Origin: Zygaena filipendulae
Lineage: Eukaryota; Arthropoda; Insecta; Lepidoptera; Zygaenidae
Reading direction: 5' to 3'
Assembly (NCBI GenBank): GCA_907165275.2
Contig: OU015657.1
Location: 10,873,001 to 10,937,000, forward strand
DNA length: 64,000 nucleotides
A program made the position numbers and the translations under genes. Below, piece by piece: positions 32,401 through 40,960 of the stretch (the stretch's first letter is position 1; the number at the start of each line of letters is the position of its first letter). The notes under the pieces were generated by a model, which did not search any database, was not told the DNA's origin, and saw only the letters and a list, made by a program, of their open reading frames with translations.

Positions 32401-34846
32401 TAACTTAATTTTGTGGGTTAACATGTTATTGCTTATCTGCGTCCATTTATTCATGCTCACCTCTAGTTATACCTACAAATTTATTTGTTTTGATAAACTA
32501 TTTTTTTATCATAATAGGCTAGTTTCCTAGGTAAAAAAATCAAAATTCTATTTAGTCCGTCAGTTAGATAATAAAAAAATAAAAGACACGTATTTTTTGT
32601 TTTTTTAAAATAATGGAAATATGCATAGATAAAGCGCATTAAAGTTTAGGGTGGGGGACTCGTGATGTCACAGCTCGCTATAACGTGCGAACAAACTGTA
32701 GCGAGGCGTGACGTCATGTGAAATTTCGACTTGATATATCTCCGTTATTTTTTGGTTACATAAAAAAAAAAAATACGTGTCCAATATTTTTTAATAATCT
32801 ACAAAACGGACTAAAAAAGAAAATTTAGGAAACTAGCCTATTAAAAAACATCAAAAAAAAATTAAAAATTATCCCAAACAGTTTAACACCTATTTAATAA
32901 TTTCAAATATTATTTAAATACAAGTACCATATAATTATGTACCATGAGTAAATCAAATATAATGAGTATTATAAATCTGTGCCTAAAACGGTGGACGAAA
33001 GTGAAAAAAATCGTTGTCCTATAACATACATAATACATCTTTTTTAAGACGATTAACTTTTCTCCTTAATAGTCCACGCTGTTTTTAGCGTGGGATTTAA
33101 CGGCGATAGGAAAATGGATTCATCGGGAAAGTTTGAAAACTGGGATGAAAAAAGTGGAATCCAACGGGCATAAATCTTTGTTTTTCCGTCTCTCCAACGT
33201 CACTTTAAGATCGACTCATTAATTAAAAAAAAGAAGAAAACAACTGATAGACAATTAATTTAAATCGACATTAGAACACAGTTTATCGAAAATACTAAAG
33301 TAAACAAAGAATCTCATCATTTTACTATGAGAGTAGTGAGCGCTGATTTTAAATCGGGATCGTTAATTGATTAATTTAATTTCATCTTACCTAGGAAATA
33401 ATTGGTGACGCTTCTCATTCGCTTGTTGGCGAGCACTATCCATATGACGACCAGGTTCCCGACGGTCGCCACGACCACCATGCCGGCGAACAGCACCGTC
33501 CATAGCACCTGCCGCCACCACGGCAGGATAAACGACTGGTATGCCTGGACGAGCGGCAAATGTCACGGTAAAAATTTCTTTTTTCTTTTTCAATTTAGCA
33601 ACAGATGCACTGCATATTCATGCCAATCACATATACCTAAGTAGGTATAATTTATCCAAAGTTTGATAAGTCCCTCATTTGAAGTTATATATTATGTACA
33701 TAGATAATATAGAAAAGTAGGTAAAGTAGATGAAGAAATTGCCACAATATTTTTTTTTATGTCATAGGGGGCAAACGGGCAAGTGGTACACCTGATGGTA
33801 AGTGATTACCGCCGCCCATAGACATCTGCAACACCAGAAGGTTTGCAGGTGCGTTGCCGACCTGGAATGGGGATGGGAACTGGCTTTCAAGTGGGACTGC
33901 CGGAACACACCGTTAGGTGCTTGACGACAGATTTGCTACTTTGTGAGTACTTGAGTTTTTTTGGTCGATCGAGTCCTTTATGATCCTTGGCACAACAATA
34001 CCTTTAATTGTTTATGAAAAAAAAGTCTTTTACAAAATTTTGAAGTCGAATCAAAGGATTATAGTATATAAGCAATAGATTACGTCATTTATTAATAAAA
34101 ATCACTGTAGCAAGTCACGTGAACATAATTTGTTGTCAAACTCCACCAATTATTTCACGGTAGACTAAGTTAAAATAAGTTCTCAGTAGCTATAATTTCG
34201 AAATTCAAACTGTCGAGACGACAACAACGGAATAACAAGAGATAATACGTATTATATTATTTCTTAGTAAATAGGTATAACTAAATACTAAATTGGTAGT
34301 ACCGGAAACCGATCCATCTGGCTGACTTGTTTTAATCTAAAAAATTCATCTGATGAAGAATTTTCTATTGGAGTAGGTATCCATTACAGCGGTGGACCTG
34401 TGATAGATTCTTTAGACAACGAAAATAATCTATTTTTTGTAGAAAAAAACTTTATTCGTCATCGCCATCGAAGGTTGTATAAGGTTATTTATACCACTTG
34501 CAAAAATGTTACGCAACTTTCGGTCCTGACTCTAGACATGAAAACTATCGCTTGCCAATATAATAAAATGAATTTTTTTATATAATATCTAACAATTGAA
34601 ATTTTTGTCCTTTATTACTTAGTATAGTTAGAATAGTAAAAGTAGCGTCTGAAAGAAGAATTTTCATTTAGTTCAATTTTCATTTCGAGAAGGGATGTTA
34701 GTAGGTACCTCGGTGATATTGTTGGAGCTGCTATTGAGATATCTTTGGTTCTGCTCATCGTAGAACGTGATGTAGTAGTAGTGGCCGTCGCTCGACTGGT
34801 TGGCTGACAGGTTGGCGGCGGCTGTCGCGGCCAGGTCGTTCAGCAT
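17283..34846 (-). CDS. TkR99D: Tachykinin receptor, insect TkR99D-like GPCR (whole gene, 8 coding exons)
   Basis: A class A neuropeptide GPCR of the plasma membrane, expected to bind tachykinin-related peptides and signal through G proteins. The exons are 34846-34709, 33544-33391, 30589-30415, 25244-25089, 24650-24591, 21920-21770, 21305-21109 and 17478-17283. They total 1227 nt, that is 408 residues plus TAA, with no frame break and GT-AG at every junction. Visible landmarks: TM1 at about 59-84 with N76, D104 in TM2, C131 paired with C211, DRY at 155-157, W181 in TM4, CWLP at 293-296, NPIIY at 334-338 and a Cys pair at 355-356. TM2-TM3, TM6-TM7 and the CYAEWPDG loop match the tachykinin receptor far better than the natalisin receptor (TkR86C type), as I know those families. 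Drosophila relatives are around 500 residues, with longer tails. Uncertain points are the start, the last exon's 3' limit and any upstream non-coding exon. Confidence 0.93.
17517..17713. mobile_element. Fold-back MITE 197 bp beside receptor exon 8
   Basis: The two halves are almost perfect reverse complements: GGGCGGGCGCCCACGAG at the left end, the same in reverse at the right, and arms of about 85 bp. TAA stands on both sides (17514-17516, 17714-17716), suggesting a 3-bp target duplication as in PIF/Harbinger elements. It ends 36 bp upstream of the exon 8 acceptor. Confidence 0.88.
17777..18013. mobile_element. TTA-MITE family copy B, 237 bp
   Basis: Ends CGGCCGCACTCAGAGTCG / CGACTCTGAGTGCGGCGG and an overall palindromic structure. 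TTA at 17774-17776 and 18014-18016 fits a 3-bp target duplication (PIF/Harbinger type). It lies in receptor intron 7, 60 bp from the 197-bp fold-back MITE. Confidence 0.88.
18042..18230. repeat. GGCGAAACGCC repeat, single arm
   Basis: Matches one arm of the 43874-44496 fold-back element: TTCATCTACTTCTTCAATAA, TGGCGAAACGCCAATGGCAA, TGCTCAGGGTTCAAAATAGA, GTGTTTTCGCTACGGC. The second arm is absent. Confidence 0.78.
18640..18790 (+). repeat. Helitron-like remnant
   Basis: Plus orientation: TACTTTCACGCCACAACAAC, GAAATTTTGCACACGTTGTC, GAATTCTCACGGAAACTCCG. Both ends are lost. Confidence 0.6.
18905..19334 (+). pseudogene. 3' end of a non-LTR retrotransposon (LINE) reverse transcriptase ORF
   Basis: An open frame without its own start, ending in TAA at 19334. 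It reads about 140 residues, including SCKPHFKKLKILTLPSLYIYE, NLRHKDRL, IKVYNKLPQILK and LLLTKSYYDIKEYF. This is the C-terminal block after the RT domain in LINEs of the Jockey/CR1 group, as I know it. The 5' part (endonuclease and RT core) is missing, as in 5'-truncated insertions. The tail runs to about 19530 and ends in AATAAATAAATAAATAAAT. It lies in intron 7 of the receptor gene, on the opposite strand. Confidence 0.85.
19335..19530 (+). repeat. 3' UTR and AATA-rich tail of the LINE fragment
   Basis: Follows the LINE stop and ends in a run of (AATA) repeats at about 19498-19530, the usual tail type of insect LINEs with microsatellite-like ends. Confidence 0.7.
19848..20085. mobile_element. 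GTCCGTC MITE family copy, worn
   Basis: Keeps TTTAGTCCGTCTTGTAGATT on the left, ATGACGTCACGACC in the middle and CTGACGGACTAAATAC on the right; the outer ends are only partly preserved (CATCATGCCCATTA). Confidence 0.7.
21109..21305 (-). CDS. TkR99D: Tachykinin receptor exon 7: TM6, extracellular loop 3, TM7
   Basis: Residues 279-343 plus two bases. It starts VVKMMMVVVVIFAVCWLPFH (TM6 with CWLP) and continues to IYWLAMSNSMYNPIIYCWMN (TM7 with NPIIY). The acceptor is ACCATTAG and the donor GTAAGTTC, phase 2. This is the best conserved exon of the gene. Confidence 0.95.
21345..21527 (-). mobile_element. Helitron-like element in receptor intron 6
   Basis: CTAG at 21348-21345, TTCGGAGTTCCCGCGGGTAT body, 5' end lost in a CATACATA-rich tract. 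The hairpin is shortened. It lies between receptor exons 6 and 7. Confidence 0.72.
21770..21920 (-). CDS. TkR99D: Tachykinin receptor exon 6: TM5 and intracellular loop 3
   Basis: Residues 228-278: YNVAYMVLTYFLPIIS (TM5, P241), then loop 3 with ELWGSQSIGECTQRQ and KSKRR, a block strongly conserved in tachykinin receptors. The acceptor TATTTCCCAG is good. The donor is GTGCGC, which has GT but a poor +3 to +6 consensus. Retaining the intron would add V-R-C and stop, giving a receptor cut after TM5. A long pyrimidine tract ending in TTATTAG lies directly after the donor. Confidence 0.92.
22172..22471. mobile_element. Fold-back MITE in receptor intron 5 (ATACCGATTTAATCC family)
   Basis: Left arm GCTAAAAATAACAAAATACC..., right arm its reverse complement, and inner arms with CAAAAGACAAAAACACACG. 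The GC-richer middle holds TAGATGGGCTAAGTCGACTC. Arms of about 70-80 bp, total about 300 bp. The target duplication is not clear. Confidence 0.78.
22838..23175. mobile_element. Fold-back MITE in receptor intron 5 (GGTGCGTACAGACT family)
   Basis: Ends GGTGCGTACAGACT / AGTCTGTACGCACC, followed inward by ATGTAACATGTTAT and its inverse. GTTAA and GTTAG flank the ends, so a TTA or 5-bp target duplication with one change is possible. Confidence 0.78.
23451..23590. mobile_element. GTCCGTC MITE family, 140-bp deletion derivative
   Basis: Both ends are kept (AATAGGGCAGTTTTC and AGGAAACTAGTCAATT, with CGTCTTG and CAAGACGGACT), but the whole GTGACGTCAC core is missing. Confidence 0.75.
24591..24650 (-). 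CDS. TkR99D: Tachykinin receptor exon 5: extracellular loop 2 micro-exon
   Basis: A 60-bp exon coding for residues 209-227 plus two bases, including CYAEWPDG with C211, the partner of C131. The CYxEWPDG loop is a hallmark of tachykinin receptors. The acceptor is TTGTTTAG and the donor GTGAGTAT. The phase (2 in, 2 out) fits both neighbours exactly. The exon is too short to stand out on its own; I found it from the phase and the motif. Confidence 0.9.
25089..25244 (-). CDS. TkR99D: Tachykinin receptor exon 4: DRY motif, intracellular loop 2, TM4
   Basis: Completes R156 of DRY, then YMAIMNPLRPRFGKR (loop 2) and TM4 with W181, ending in extracellular loop 2 at R208. The acceptor is CCGATTTAG and the donor GTTAGTTT, phase 2. 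Where Drosophila has ISCP this copy has ISSP, so a non-conserved Cys is missing; C211 in the next exon supplies the disulphide. A fold-back MITE (25266-25459) stops 19 bp upstream of the acceptor AG. Confidence 0.92.
25266..25459. mobile_element. GGGCCCTTATTC MITE next to receptor exon 4
   Basis: Ends GGGCCCTTATTCACTATG and GTGAATAAGGGCC in inverted order, with an inner GTTAAGATAACGCGCCGC block shared with the copy at 45216-45361. It stops 19 bp upstream of the exon 4 acceptor AG (25246-25245), inside the space where a branch point normally lies. Confidence 0.8.
27663..27983. mobile_element. GTCCGTC MITE family, full copy
   Basis: Terminal inverted repeats TAATGGGCATGT / ACATGCCCATTA, then subterminal AGTCCGTC and GACGGACTA, then ACACGTATTTT blocks. 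The centre has GTGACGTCAC. Other copies are at 32513-32842, 41783-42115, 51358-51642, 23451-23590 and about 19848-20085. Confidence 0.85.
30415..30589 (-). CDS. TkR99D: Tachykinin receptor exon 3: TM2, extracellular loop 1, TM3
   Basis: Residues 98-155 and two bases of codon 156. It begins VNLSVADAMVS (D104 of TM2), continues through YSDWPFGDFYC, whose C131 is the conserved disulphide cysteine, and ends in MAISID just before the Arg of DRY. The acceptor is TGTGGCAG and the donor GTGGGTGC, phase 2. There are two more NXT sequons (NVT, NFT) near the outer end of TM2. A tRNA-like short insertion begins about 41 bp upstream of the acceptor. Confidence 0.94.
30618..30684 (+). repeat. Short tRNA-5'-half-like insertion with 14-bp direct repeats
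   Basis: A 39-bp piece (30632-30670) containing TTAGCTCAGTAGGTAAGAGC resembles a tRNA D arm (pol III A box). The same 14 bases, TAAACCTGTAAGTG, stand on both sides (30618-30631 and 30671-30684). It could be a retro-inserted tRNA fragment with target duplication, or the head of a SINE next to the TAAGGCCGCC block at about 30750. Confidence 0.5.
30941..31716 (+). mobile_element. Three Helitron-like units head to tail
   Basis: Plus orientation. Unit 1 about 30941-31293, unit 2 31304-31533, unit 3 about 31536-31716, each ending in an ACAGCTAGT terminus. Unit 2 begins with repeated TCCTACTAA. Unit 3 starts inside the element (GTGAAAGTGTGGATG) right after the CTAGT of unit 2. A CTAGCTATCCCGCGC piece in the opposite orientation lies at about 30785-30850. 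Confidence 0.78.
32198..32444. mobile_element. ATTT-flanked MITE copy, 247 bp
   Basis: Ends GGACATAGATAAGCAATAG / GCTTATCTGCGTCC, both flanked by ATTT (32194-32197, 32445-32448). Inner GTGTGTTAACCCACACTGG and a short AATAAGGTAAT repeat. Confidence 0.85.
32513..32842. mobile_element. GTCCGTC MITE family copy
   Basis: Ends AATAGGCTAGTTTCCTA / AGGAAACTAGCCTATT; subterminal TAGTCCGTCAG and ACGGACTA; central GTGATGTCAC and TGACGTCA. Inverted orientation relative to the copy at 27663. Confidence 0.85.
33391..33544 (-). CDS. TkR99D: Tachykinin receptor exon 2: TM1 and first intracellular loop
   Basis: Residues 47-97 plus the first base of codon 98. It reads LPWWRQVLW, then a hydrophobic TM1 with GNLVVIW (N76), then the basic loop NKRMRSVTNYFL. 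The acceptor is CGTCCAG and the donor is GTAAGATG, phase 1. The WWRQVLW and VTNYF motifs are shared with insect tachykinin receptors. Confidence 0.93.
33545..34708 (-). other. Tachykinin receptor intron 1 (1.2 kb)
   Basis: Mostly AT-rich unique-looking sequence. At about 33755-33930 there is an interspersed repeat with GGGCAAACGGGCAAGTGG, CACCTGATGGTAAGTGATTA and GCAACACCAGAAGG, a family I know as common in moth and butterfly genomes; its class is not clear from this piece. A shorter start of the same family is at about 20785-20830. Confidence 0.55.
34709..34846 (-). CDS. TkR99D: Tachykinin receptor exon 1: extracellular N-terminus
   Basis: Codes for residues 1-46, hydrophilic and rich in Asn and Ser, with N-glycosylation sequons at NLS, NQS, NSS and NIT. 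This is what a GPCR ectodomain looks like. I chose the ATG at 34846 because it is the first in-frame Met after an in-frame stop at 34885-34883, and it has A at -3. The exon ends in GAG followed by GTACCT, phase 0. A CAG just upstream (34864-34862) could be an acceptor, so the exon may begin at 34861 and an additional 5' exon outside or further up is possible. I saw no signal peptide, which is normal for this family. Confidence 0.78.
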
Positions 34847-34990
34847 CTTACCACTGAGCACCTGGTGACAATGTTTCACTGGTCAACTTTAATCGAACAG
34901 CCACAGCCCGTAAGTGATCGTCGTTTGACAGCTTTGGTTGAGTTATTCTTGTACCTATTGTTAAAATGCTACTGAAGTATGATCCTCTAT

Positions 34991-35197
34991 TAGGCTTATT
35001 ACACTATTCAATTTATTGGAATCCTACCTAGAAAATCAGAAGGTGGTAAACGTAAAAGTTGTCGATTTAGGGTACAATTTAGAGTAGTATGATCAGTGAT
35101 CACTCGCTCTCTCTCTCTCTCACTCACTGATCCTAAATCAGAAACCTTCCGATTTCCTAGGTAGGATTCCAACAAATTGAATAGTATAATAAGCCTT
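34991..35197. mobile_element. Fold-back MITE with a CT microsatellite in its loop
   Basis: Left TAGGCTTATTACACTATTCA, right its inverse TGAATAGTATAATAAGCC. Inner arms with GGAATCCTACCTAG and CTAGGTAGGATTCC. The loop holds GATCAGTGATCACTCG and a run of about nine CT units. It begins about 110 bp upstream of the receptor's first exon. Confidence 0.8.
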
Positions 35198-35499
35198 CAT
35201 TTGTTCATACAACGATATACATATTATGTAAGTACACCAATAGGAAATGTACGACTTTTTTTAAAAAAAATGGCGCTACTTTGGGTGATGTACTAATATA
35301 ATCGAATGAGGTAAGAATAAAACTTCATTATCAAAAATATTTTACTTTGATAAACGATTATCTACATACATTCAGTACTTATATATCCTTTAATACGTAA
35401 TAATATATTCGAAATGATTTTAACTGATGAAATTTTAAAGTGTATTATCATAAAAATTTTATAATATTATTGCTATATGTAAACTTGTCCAAGCAGATA

Positions 35500-35512
35500 C
35501 AACAGTATCTGC
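35500..35512. repeat. Small perfect stem-loop
   Basis: AGCAGATAC AACA GTATCTGCT around 35494-35516, a 9-bp stem in AT-rich DNA. No context suggests a function. Confidence 0.4.
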
Positions 35513-36010
35513 TCGGACCCATTTTTCTCTGTCTGATTTTATATTTTTAATGAAAAGTTGGCGTAAATTAATTATTTTTTACTTTATAAATACAAGGAAA
35601 CACCGTGCTAATTAAGTACATTTTAAAAATAGCCATCCAAACAACGAATTTAAAAAAAGTAAATAGTTAGGTCCTCGAATGTCCTTTCAATAAAGAGAGT
35701 AGGTACTTATACCTACGAATAATGAAACACATTTTGCAAGTAAATAATTACTTAAGCACTTTCCGAAATGTAATTACGAGTAAATCATTACTGTTTCGTT
35801 TGACTTTAATAAAGTAGTTTCAATTTCAATTGTTGAATTACTTTTGATATGATATTTCTTTTTTGAACGTTGAACAGCGACTGGAATATCACAAAGATCA
35901 AACGGTGTACCTAATATGTATTATATTATAACATTAGACGGGAACAATATTCTGATGCTTAATATCTTGGAAGCAAACGCAGTTTCGCATATCATGTTGT
36001 TGTATTCTTA

Positions 36011-36247
36011 CGGCCGCACTCAGAGTCGACTTTAATGATTACTTAGTTAAGTATAGATTTTTAAAACAAAACTGCCGCAATCAGAGACGTTCAGTAAATT
36101 AATGTTAATTGGCATTTAATGGGATGTAACTTAATTAGTTAAATGCCAATTAACATTAATTTATTAAACTTGTTTGATTGCGACATTTTTGTTTTAAAAA
36201 ATTATACTTAACTAAGTAATCATTTAAGTCGACTCTGAGTGCGGCGG
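36011..36247. mobile_element. TTA-MITE family copy C, 237 bp
   Basis: Same length as copy B and nearly identical to it, with TTA at 36008-36010 and 36248-36250. The equal length and few differences suggest recent spread of this subfamily. Confidence 0.88.
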
Positions 36248-36876
36248 TTAATCTCCAATTTACGTGTAGGTAACAGATGTGAAGATCACATTGAGAATTC
36301 CCAAGTGTAACATGTCAAAGTTATGAAATCGGTACATGCTTAAAATTTCGGTTTCTAGTATCTACTTATGCTTTGACATGATATACTATAGTGCTTAATG
36401 CTTATCATGCTTTGACATGATATAGGCATTGTAAATATCAGCCCATTTAGTCAGGTTCCAATTGCAATAAATATATATAAATATATATATATATATATAC
36501 TATTAGCATTGTTGTACAGTTTGATGGTTTGAAACTTCAATGCATATAGGTACGTATAATATATTGCAAAATATTTCTCGGAGCTCTTAGCGAACAGAAC
36601 GCATCAGCAATTAAATGATGACGTTAAAATATTTCCAATCTATATTAATTTTTGTTTTGTATTTAAACCGTAATATTTCGTTCTCTTTAAAAAATTCTAG
36701 GCTAAAAAATTAGTCTGTGTTCCGAGGCTGCATGTTTATGGCGCATTTCATGATTAGGTAGGTAGATACTTTATTTGTCTTACTACAAAACATGCGTCTA
36801 ACTATCGGTGCCACAAAACCAAACTACAAAATTTTTACTAAATAACAGGGTTTTGTAATCAAGATTCTATTAAACA

Positions 36877-37314
36877 CTAGCTGTGCCCCGCGGTTTCACC
36901 CGCGGTAATTTCGGAGTTCCCGCGGGAATTCCAGGATAAAAAGTACCCTATGTCCTTCTCTGTACCCCTGACAACATGCATGCCAAATTTCATCCAAATC
37001 CGTTCAGCCGTTTTTGCGTTTTTGAGTAACAAACATCCAAATATTCACACTTTCACATTTGGACGCTGATAAGCAATAACATGTTAACCCACAAACTTAA
37101 GTTATTGATTCAGAACGATTTATTGAGAGTGAGGGAACGTTTTTTAATTATGTGTTTACCTTATTACATTGCTTAAATATGTAACTAAATATGTAACATA
37201 AAAGATGTTGACACAAAATGGCGCTATACTTTTAAAACACGATTTAGTCAAAATTTCTCCAGTGTGGGTTAACACACTATTGCTTATCTATGTCCATTTA
37301 TAATATTAGTAGGA
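36877..37314 (-). mobile_element. Helitron-like (Lep1-type) element split by a MITE
   Basis: CTAG at 36880-36877 and hairpin CCGCGGTTTCACCCGCGG; the body runs to 37060, then the MITE 37061-37295, then the last 15 bases with the TC end at 37314. Confidence 0.85.
37061..37295. mobile_element. ATTT-flanked MITE nested in a Helitron-like element
   Basis: Ends GGACGCTGATAAGCAATA / TATTGCTTATCTATGTCC; inner TGTTAACCCAC and its inverse. ATTT stands on both sides (37057-37060, 37296-37299). The surrounding repeat, unbroken elsewhere in the window, reads CACATTTATAATATTAG, so one ATTT existed before insertion: a 4-bp target duplication. Confidence 0.85.
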
Positions 37315-40300
37315 TAATATTATGTTTAACTATGTATGTTTACCTTTTTTGTAGTGAGTTTAAATTTTCAGAAACACATTTTCTCAAAGCTTTCAGACAA
37401 AAACCTCAACCTTCAGGCTACAGTGTACCTACCTTCTAGAGTTTCAATTAACGCTGTTTTTGTAGTACTCTCGTACTGATTTTATACCTATGTACCTATG
37501 TAGATGAATAAATGGTCATCAGTCAAATTGGTTCAATGTATCATCACTAACATCGATGGATTTGTTGATAGGTAATGTCGATGATTGTCAGGTATATATG
37601 TATAGGTACGTATTCGTGTGACGATGAGTGAAATTTGAGCCGATAATGAAAATAGCTGGGCGTGTCGTGTGGTCAACACTTATCATATTAGGGTTGAAAC
37701 ACACAGTCAGCGACGCGACGCGAACGTGCCGCTAATAGCTATTTTATTTGTATATTTTCGTATTATATTAAATTGTATGTAGTATATATAATATACCTAC
37801 ACACGCTCACTCACTTTATGCACAGATAATATAATACTATCTTTATGTAAAAATACTATCATCACATACACGCACTCATTCACACAGGCATGCTTACTGA
37901 CACTCAAAAAGAAAAAAAAAACTCAAATTAATATGATTTTGATTTTTAGGCCTATACTGTCGCTATTTATAACAGTAGATATCAATTTTACTGTCACAGT
38001 ACCTGCGACTAGCTAAGAACGCGCCAGGAAAACTACATAATTATACGTAAATTATTATATATTACTGTATATTTACCACGAAATATTCTATTATTTTTCA
38101 AAAAATCTTAAATAACCAGCTTTTCATCCACCTGGGGCTTGAATTTCCAAAAATAAAATAATAAAAGCTTTGTTCTATCACAATTGGAAGAGGGGGAGTT
38201 GTGAGTTATTATTTTTAAAAATTCGCTTTCAACTAAATAAGGGCGTGTTACACCCAGTACACCCTCTTTTTTCCCTCTATGCTACGGAAACCTCACACAA
38301 CCTTCAATTTTCTGCTTATTTAAGCGTTACTGTAGTAAACTTTAAGCTAAATTAAGCTATATCTTCTAATCTAATCTAATCTAATATATATAAATCACGT
38401 GTCACGTTGTTTGTCCGCGATGGACTCCGAAACTACTGAACGGATTTCGATAAAATTTTGTAACCATTCATAAAATGGTCCAACTTAAAAGATAGGATAG
38501 TTTTTATCCCGGAATTCCCTCGGGAACTGAATGACATAGAGTAATTTTTTCCCGCAACCTCCGCGGGAACTCCGAACCGCGGTGAAATCGCGGGGGACAG
38601 CTAGTTTGAATATAAATTATTCAATTTTGGTAAGTACCTACAACAAGTGCGCAGCATGGCTATATTTTTTATCCCCTGATATCTTTCATAAAATCTTTAC
38701 AAGTTGCTCTAAATGAAAGCTACCTATAATGATAACGTAATTGGATATTTACCTAGAATAAAGCAAATAATAGTTTGAACTCGAATTTAAAATACTGTTT
38801 ACAGTCTAGTGCTTTTAAAATAAATTGGGATCCTTTATCCTTATTGTGAAATAAATTCAATAGCCAATTATGTCCTTCTTCAAGTCTGCAGACAATAGTT
38901 AAGATCACAGATAGTAATTTATCATTATACCTATTAGTTGTGAAGTTGGAAACTTGTGCTCCACAACCGATGTCACGAGCACGACACTCGTAATGGTAAC
39001 TTAGGTAACTTTGAATTCCTCTGGTGATAATAAACTGTTAAGTCGCGTGTTATTTGCCAATTACATCGTCTGAGAAATGTTTGTTCATTTCCAAATGTAG
39101 GCACAAACTACACCTACTATAAATTATCTTCTTTATCTACATTGGTAAAAATGAAAATAGATTTGTTTTCCCTAACCTACGTCTGATTGAATACCAGAAT
39201 ATTTATTTATGTATTTATTTATTTAGTATACGGTCGCACTTAAAATAATAAAATTATTGTTAGTATATAGTATATACTTACAAAACGGAATAATTTAATC
39301 AGATTTTAAATAATATTATCTATCTATAGAGCTGCACAAAAATTTAGACCCTTGTGGATAATTTAGACCTTTGTTCCCTGAATATTAAATTAGTACCTAA
39401 TTAGGTATATACCACATAACAAAAATAGGTACCAGAAATACATATGATTATTCAAATATTAGAATATATTATTATTTATTAAAATGCTAACAAATCTACC
39501 TACACAAAACTGACCAACACTTTTTTTTTCAAAGTACTCACCTGTATTTACGTTATAATAGGGAAGTAATTCAACGAAAATAGTTTTACGGAATCGAATG
39601 ACATATACTTACGTATTTTTACGTATTAGGTTTTTTAAATTCGAATTCAAAGATAAATAATTTTTAGAGCAGGTCTATATCTAGGCACATAATATAGGTA
39701 ACATAATATAATACATTTAAAAAAGGTTCAAGGAGTGGCTCGACATTTCGCGATTGGTTCATCTAGTCTGTGTAGGTAATAGCTGCTTCAGAAAAGGTTG
39801 TTTCTCACAAAAGACCGTAATTATTGTCTTCTTAACGTCTGGAATCACAATAGTTCCGGCTCATTTCTCCCGAGCAATGCTGGCTGTTCGCCTTATTTAA
39901 TTTCCTTTGTTTACTTAGGAAGATCTGATGAATCGACTTTAATACAAACAGAAGTTGTACGAGTATAGACATTCATTTGTCATATTCCAAAGTAAACTAT
40001 ACCACATTGTTATTTTATAATTATGATCAGTTTCGAAACCGGGAAATGGGCCTGGGGAAAGTTTGAGAAGAGTAGATAGGTACCTAACTTGATGGTTGGC
40101 ACTTATCCTCAAGAGTTGGTCCCTCAAAATGTTATTACGCCGGGGCGATGTGAAATAGAGTCTCTCAAGTCGTCCTCAATGATATGCCGTTTCTACAAAA
40201 CAATTGAAACAAATAAAAGCTTTCTACATGTTCTACTAATGCGAAATTTGTAGCATAATTTTATCATGGTAACATTTTATCATTTTATCATTAATGTGTG

Positions 40301-40960
40301 TTTTTATCTTAATCTATTTATTAATTTTTGTATTAAAAAATAAGCAGGGATATAAATACAGAGCATGATCTAAAACAATTTTTTTTTTTAATTTTGTCTA
40401 TTTGTATGTGCAAATTAAACGAGACTTGTAGTAAAATGCATTCGTCATAACAAAATAATAGTTTTCGTTTAGGTAGGACATGATCATGATTTGTCATGTT
40501 TGGGACCAGCTGGTAGAAGAATCTGGGGGCACGGTAGTGCCCCCGCCAAGACGAGCCAGCAAAGCGCAAGGGCACTACCTACCTTTTCTCGAAGCGTTTC
40601 GTCGTTTTTTTGAACCCTTGTAACTTGGGTCTGGATTATACCAGATAAACAAAGTTTTCGGAATATGTTGTCAATAGCAGACTTATTAAATGTATAAAGT
40701 TTTAATTGTATAGCTCCCATCCTTTAGATTTTATTGATATCTAAAAAACCTCGATTTCGTCACTGACTCACTGATGATCATCAAATTCTTAGGGTACTTC
40801 CTAATGTCCTAGAAAGCTGAAATTTGGTATGTAAGCTAGTATTAGTAAACAAACAACAAAAAAATTATAAAACTTGTAACTTTTATCTCCCAACCCCTTA
40901 AATTAGGGGATGGAAGTTTGTATGAGACTTCTGCAATTTTGACTTACAAAAAGAAATGAA
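37315..40960. other. Non-coding sequence upstream of the receptor gene
   Basis: Contains the Helitron-like copy 38380-38604, a TTATTTATGTATTTATTTAT scrap near 39205 and, at 40527-40546, a GGGGGCAC/GTGCCCCC stem-loop in a short GC-richer block. No exon was recognised. Confidence 0.55.
38380..38604 (+). mobile_element. Helitron-like element, CGCGGACAAACAACG subfamily, 225 bp
   Basis: Starts TCTAATATATATAAATCACG, ends CGCGGGGGACAGCTAG, with A before and T after. The ACTCCGAACCGCGGTGAAA 3' hairpin is present. It lies beside a (CTAAT)n run. Confidence 0.82.

Larger units (their letters stand above)
30590..33390 (-). other. Tachykinin receptor intron 2 (2.8 kb)
   Basis: Holds a tRNA-like insertion with flanking 14-bp repeats (30618-30684), a piece ending in a TAAGGCCGCC block (to about 30785), three Helitron-like units in a row (30941-31716), the ATTT-flanked MITE 32198-32444 and the GTCCGTC MITE 32513-32842. 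A small perfect stem-loop (CCACGCT/AGCGTGG) sits at about 33071-33091. Confidence 0.65.

Noticed and set aside
33071..33091. Histone-type 3' stem-loop
   Set aside because: The stem sequence does not match the histone consensus and no histone gene is near.
38366..38386. (CTAAT)n run as a telomere-like repeat
   Set aside because: The unit is not CCTAA, and it overlaps the edge of a Helitron-like element.
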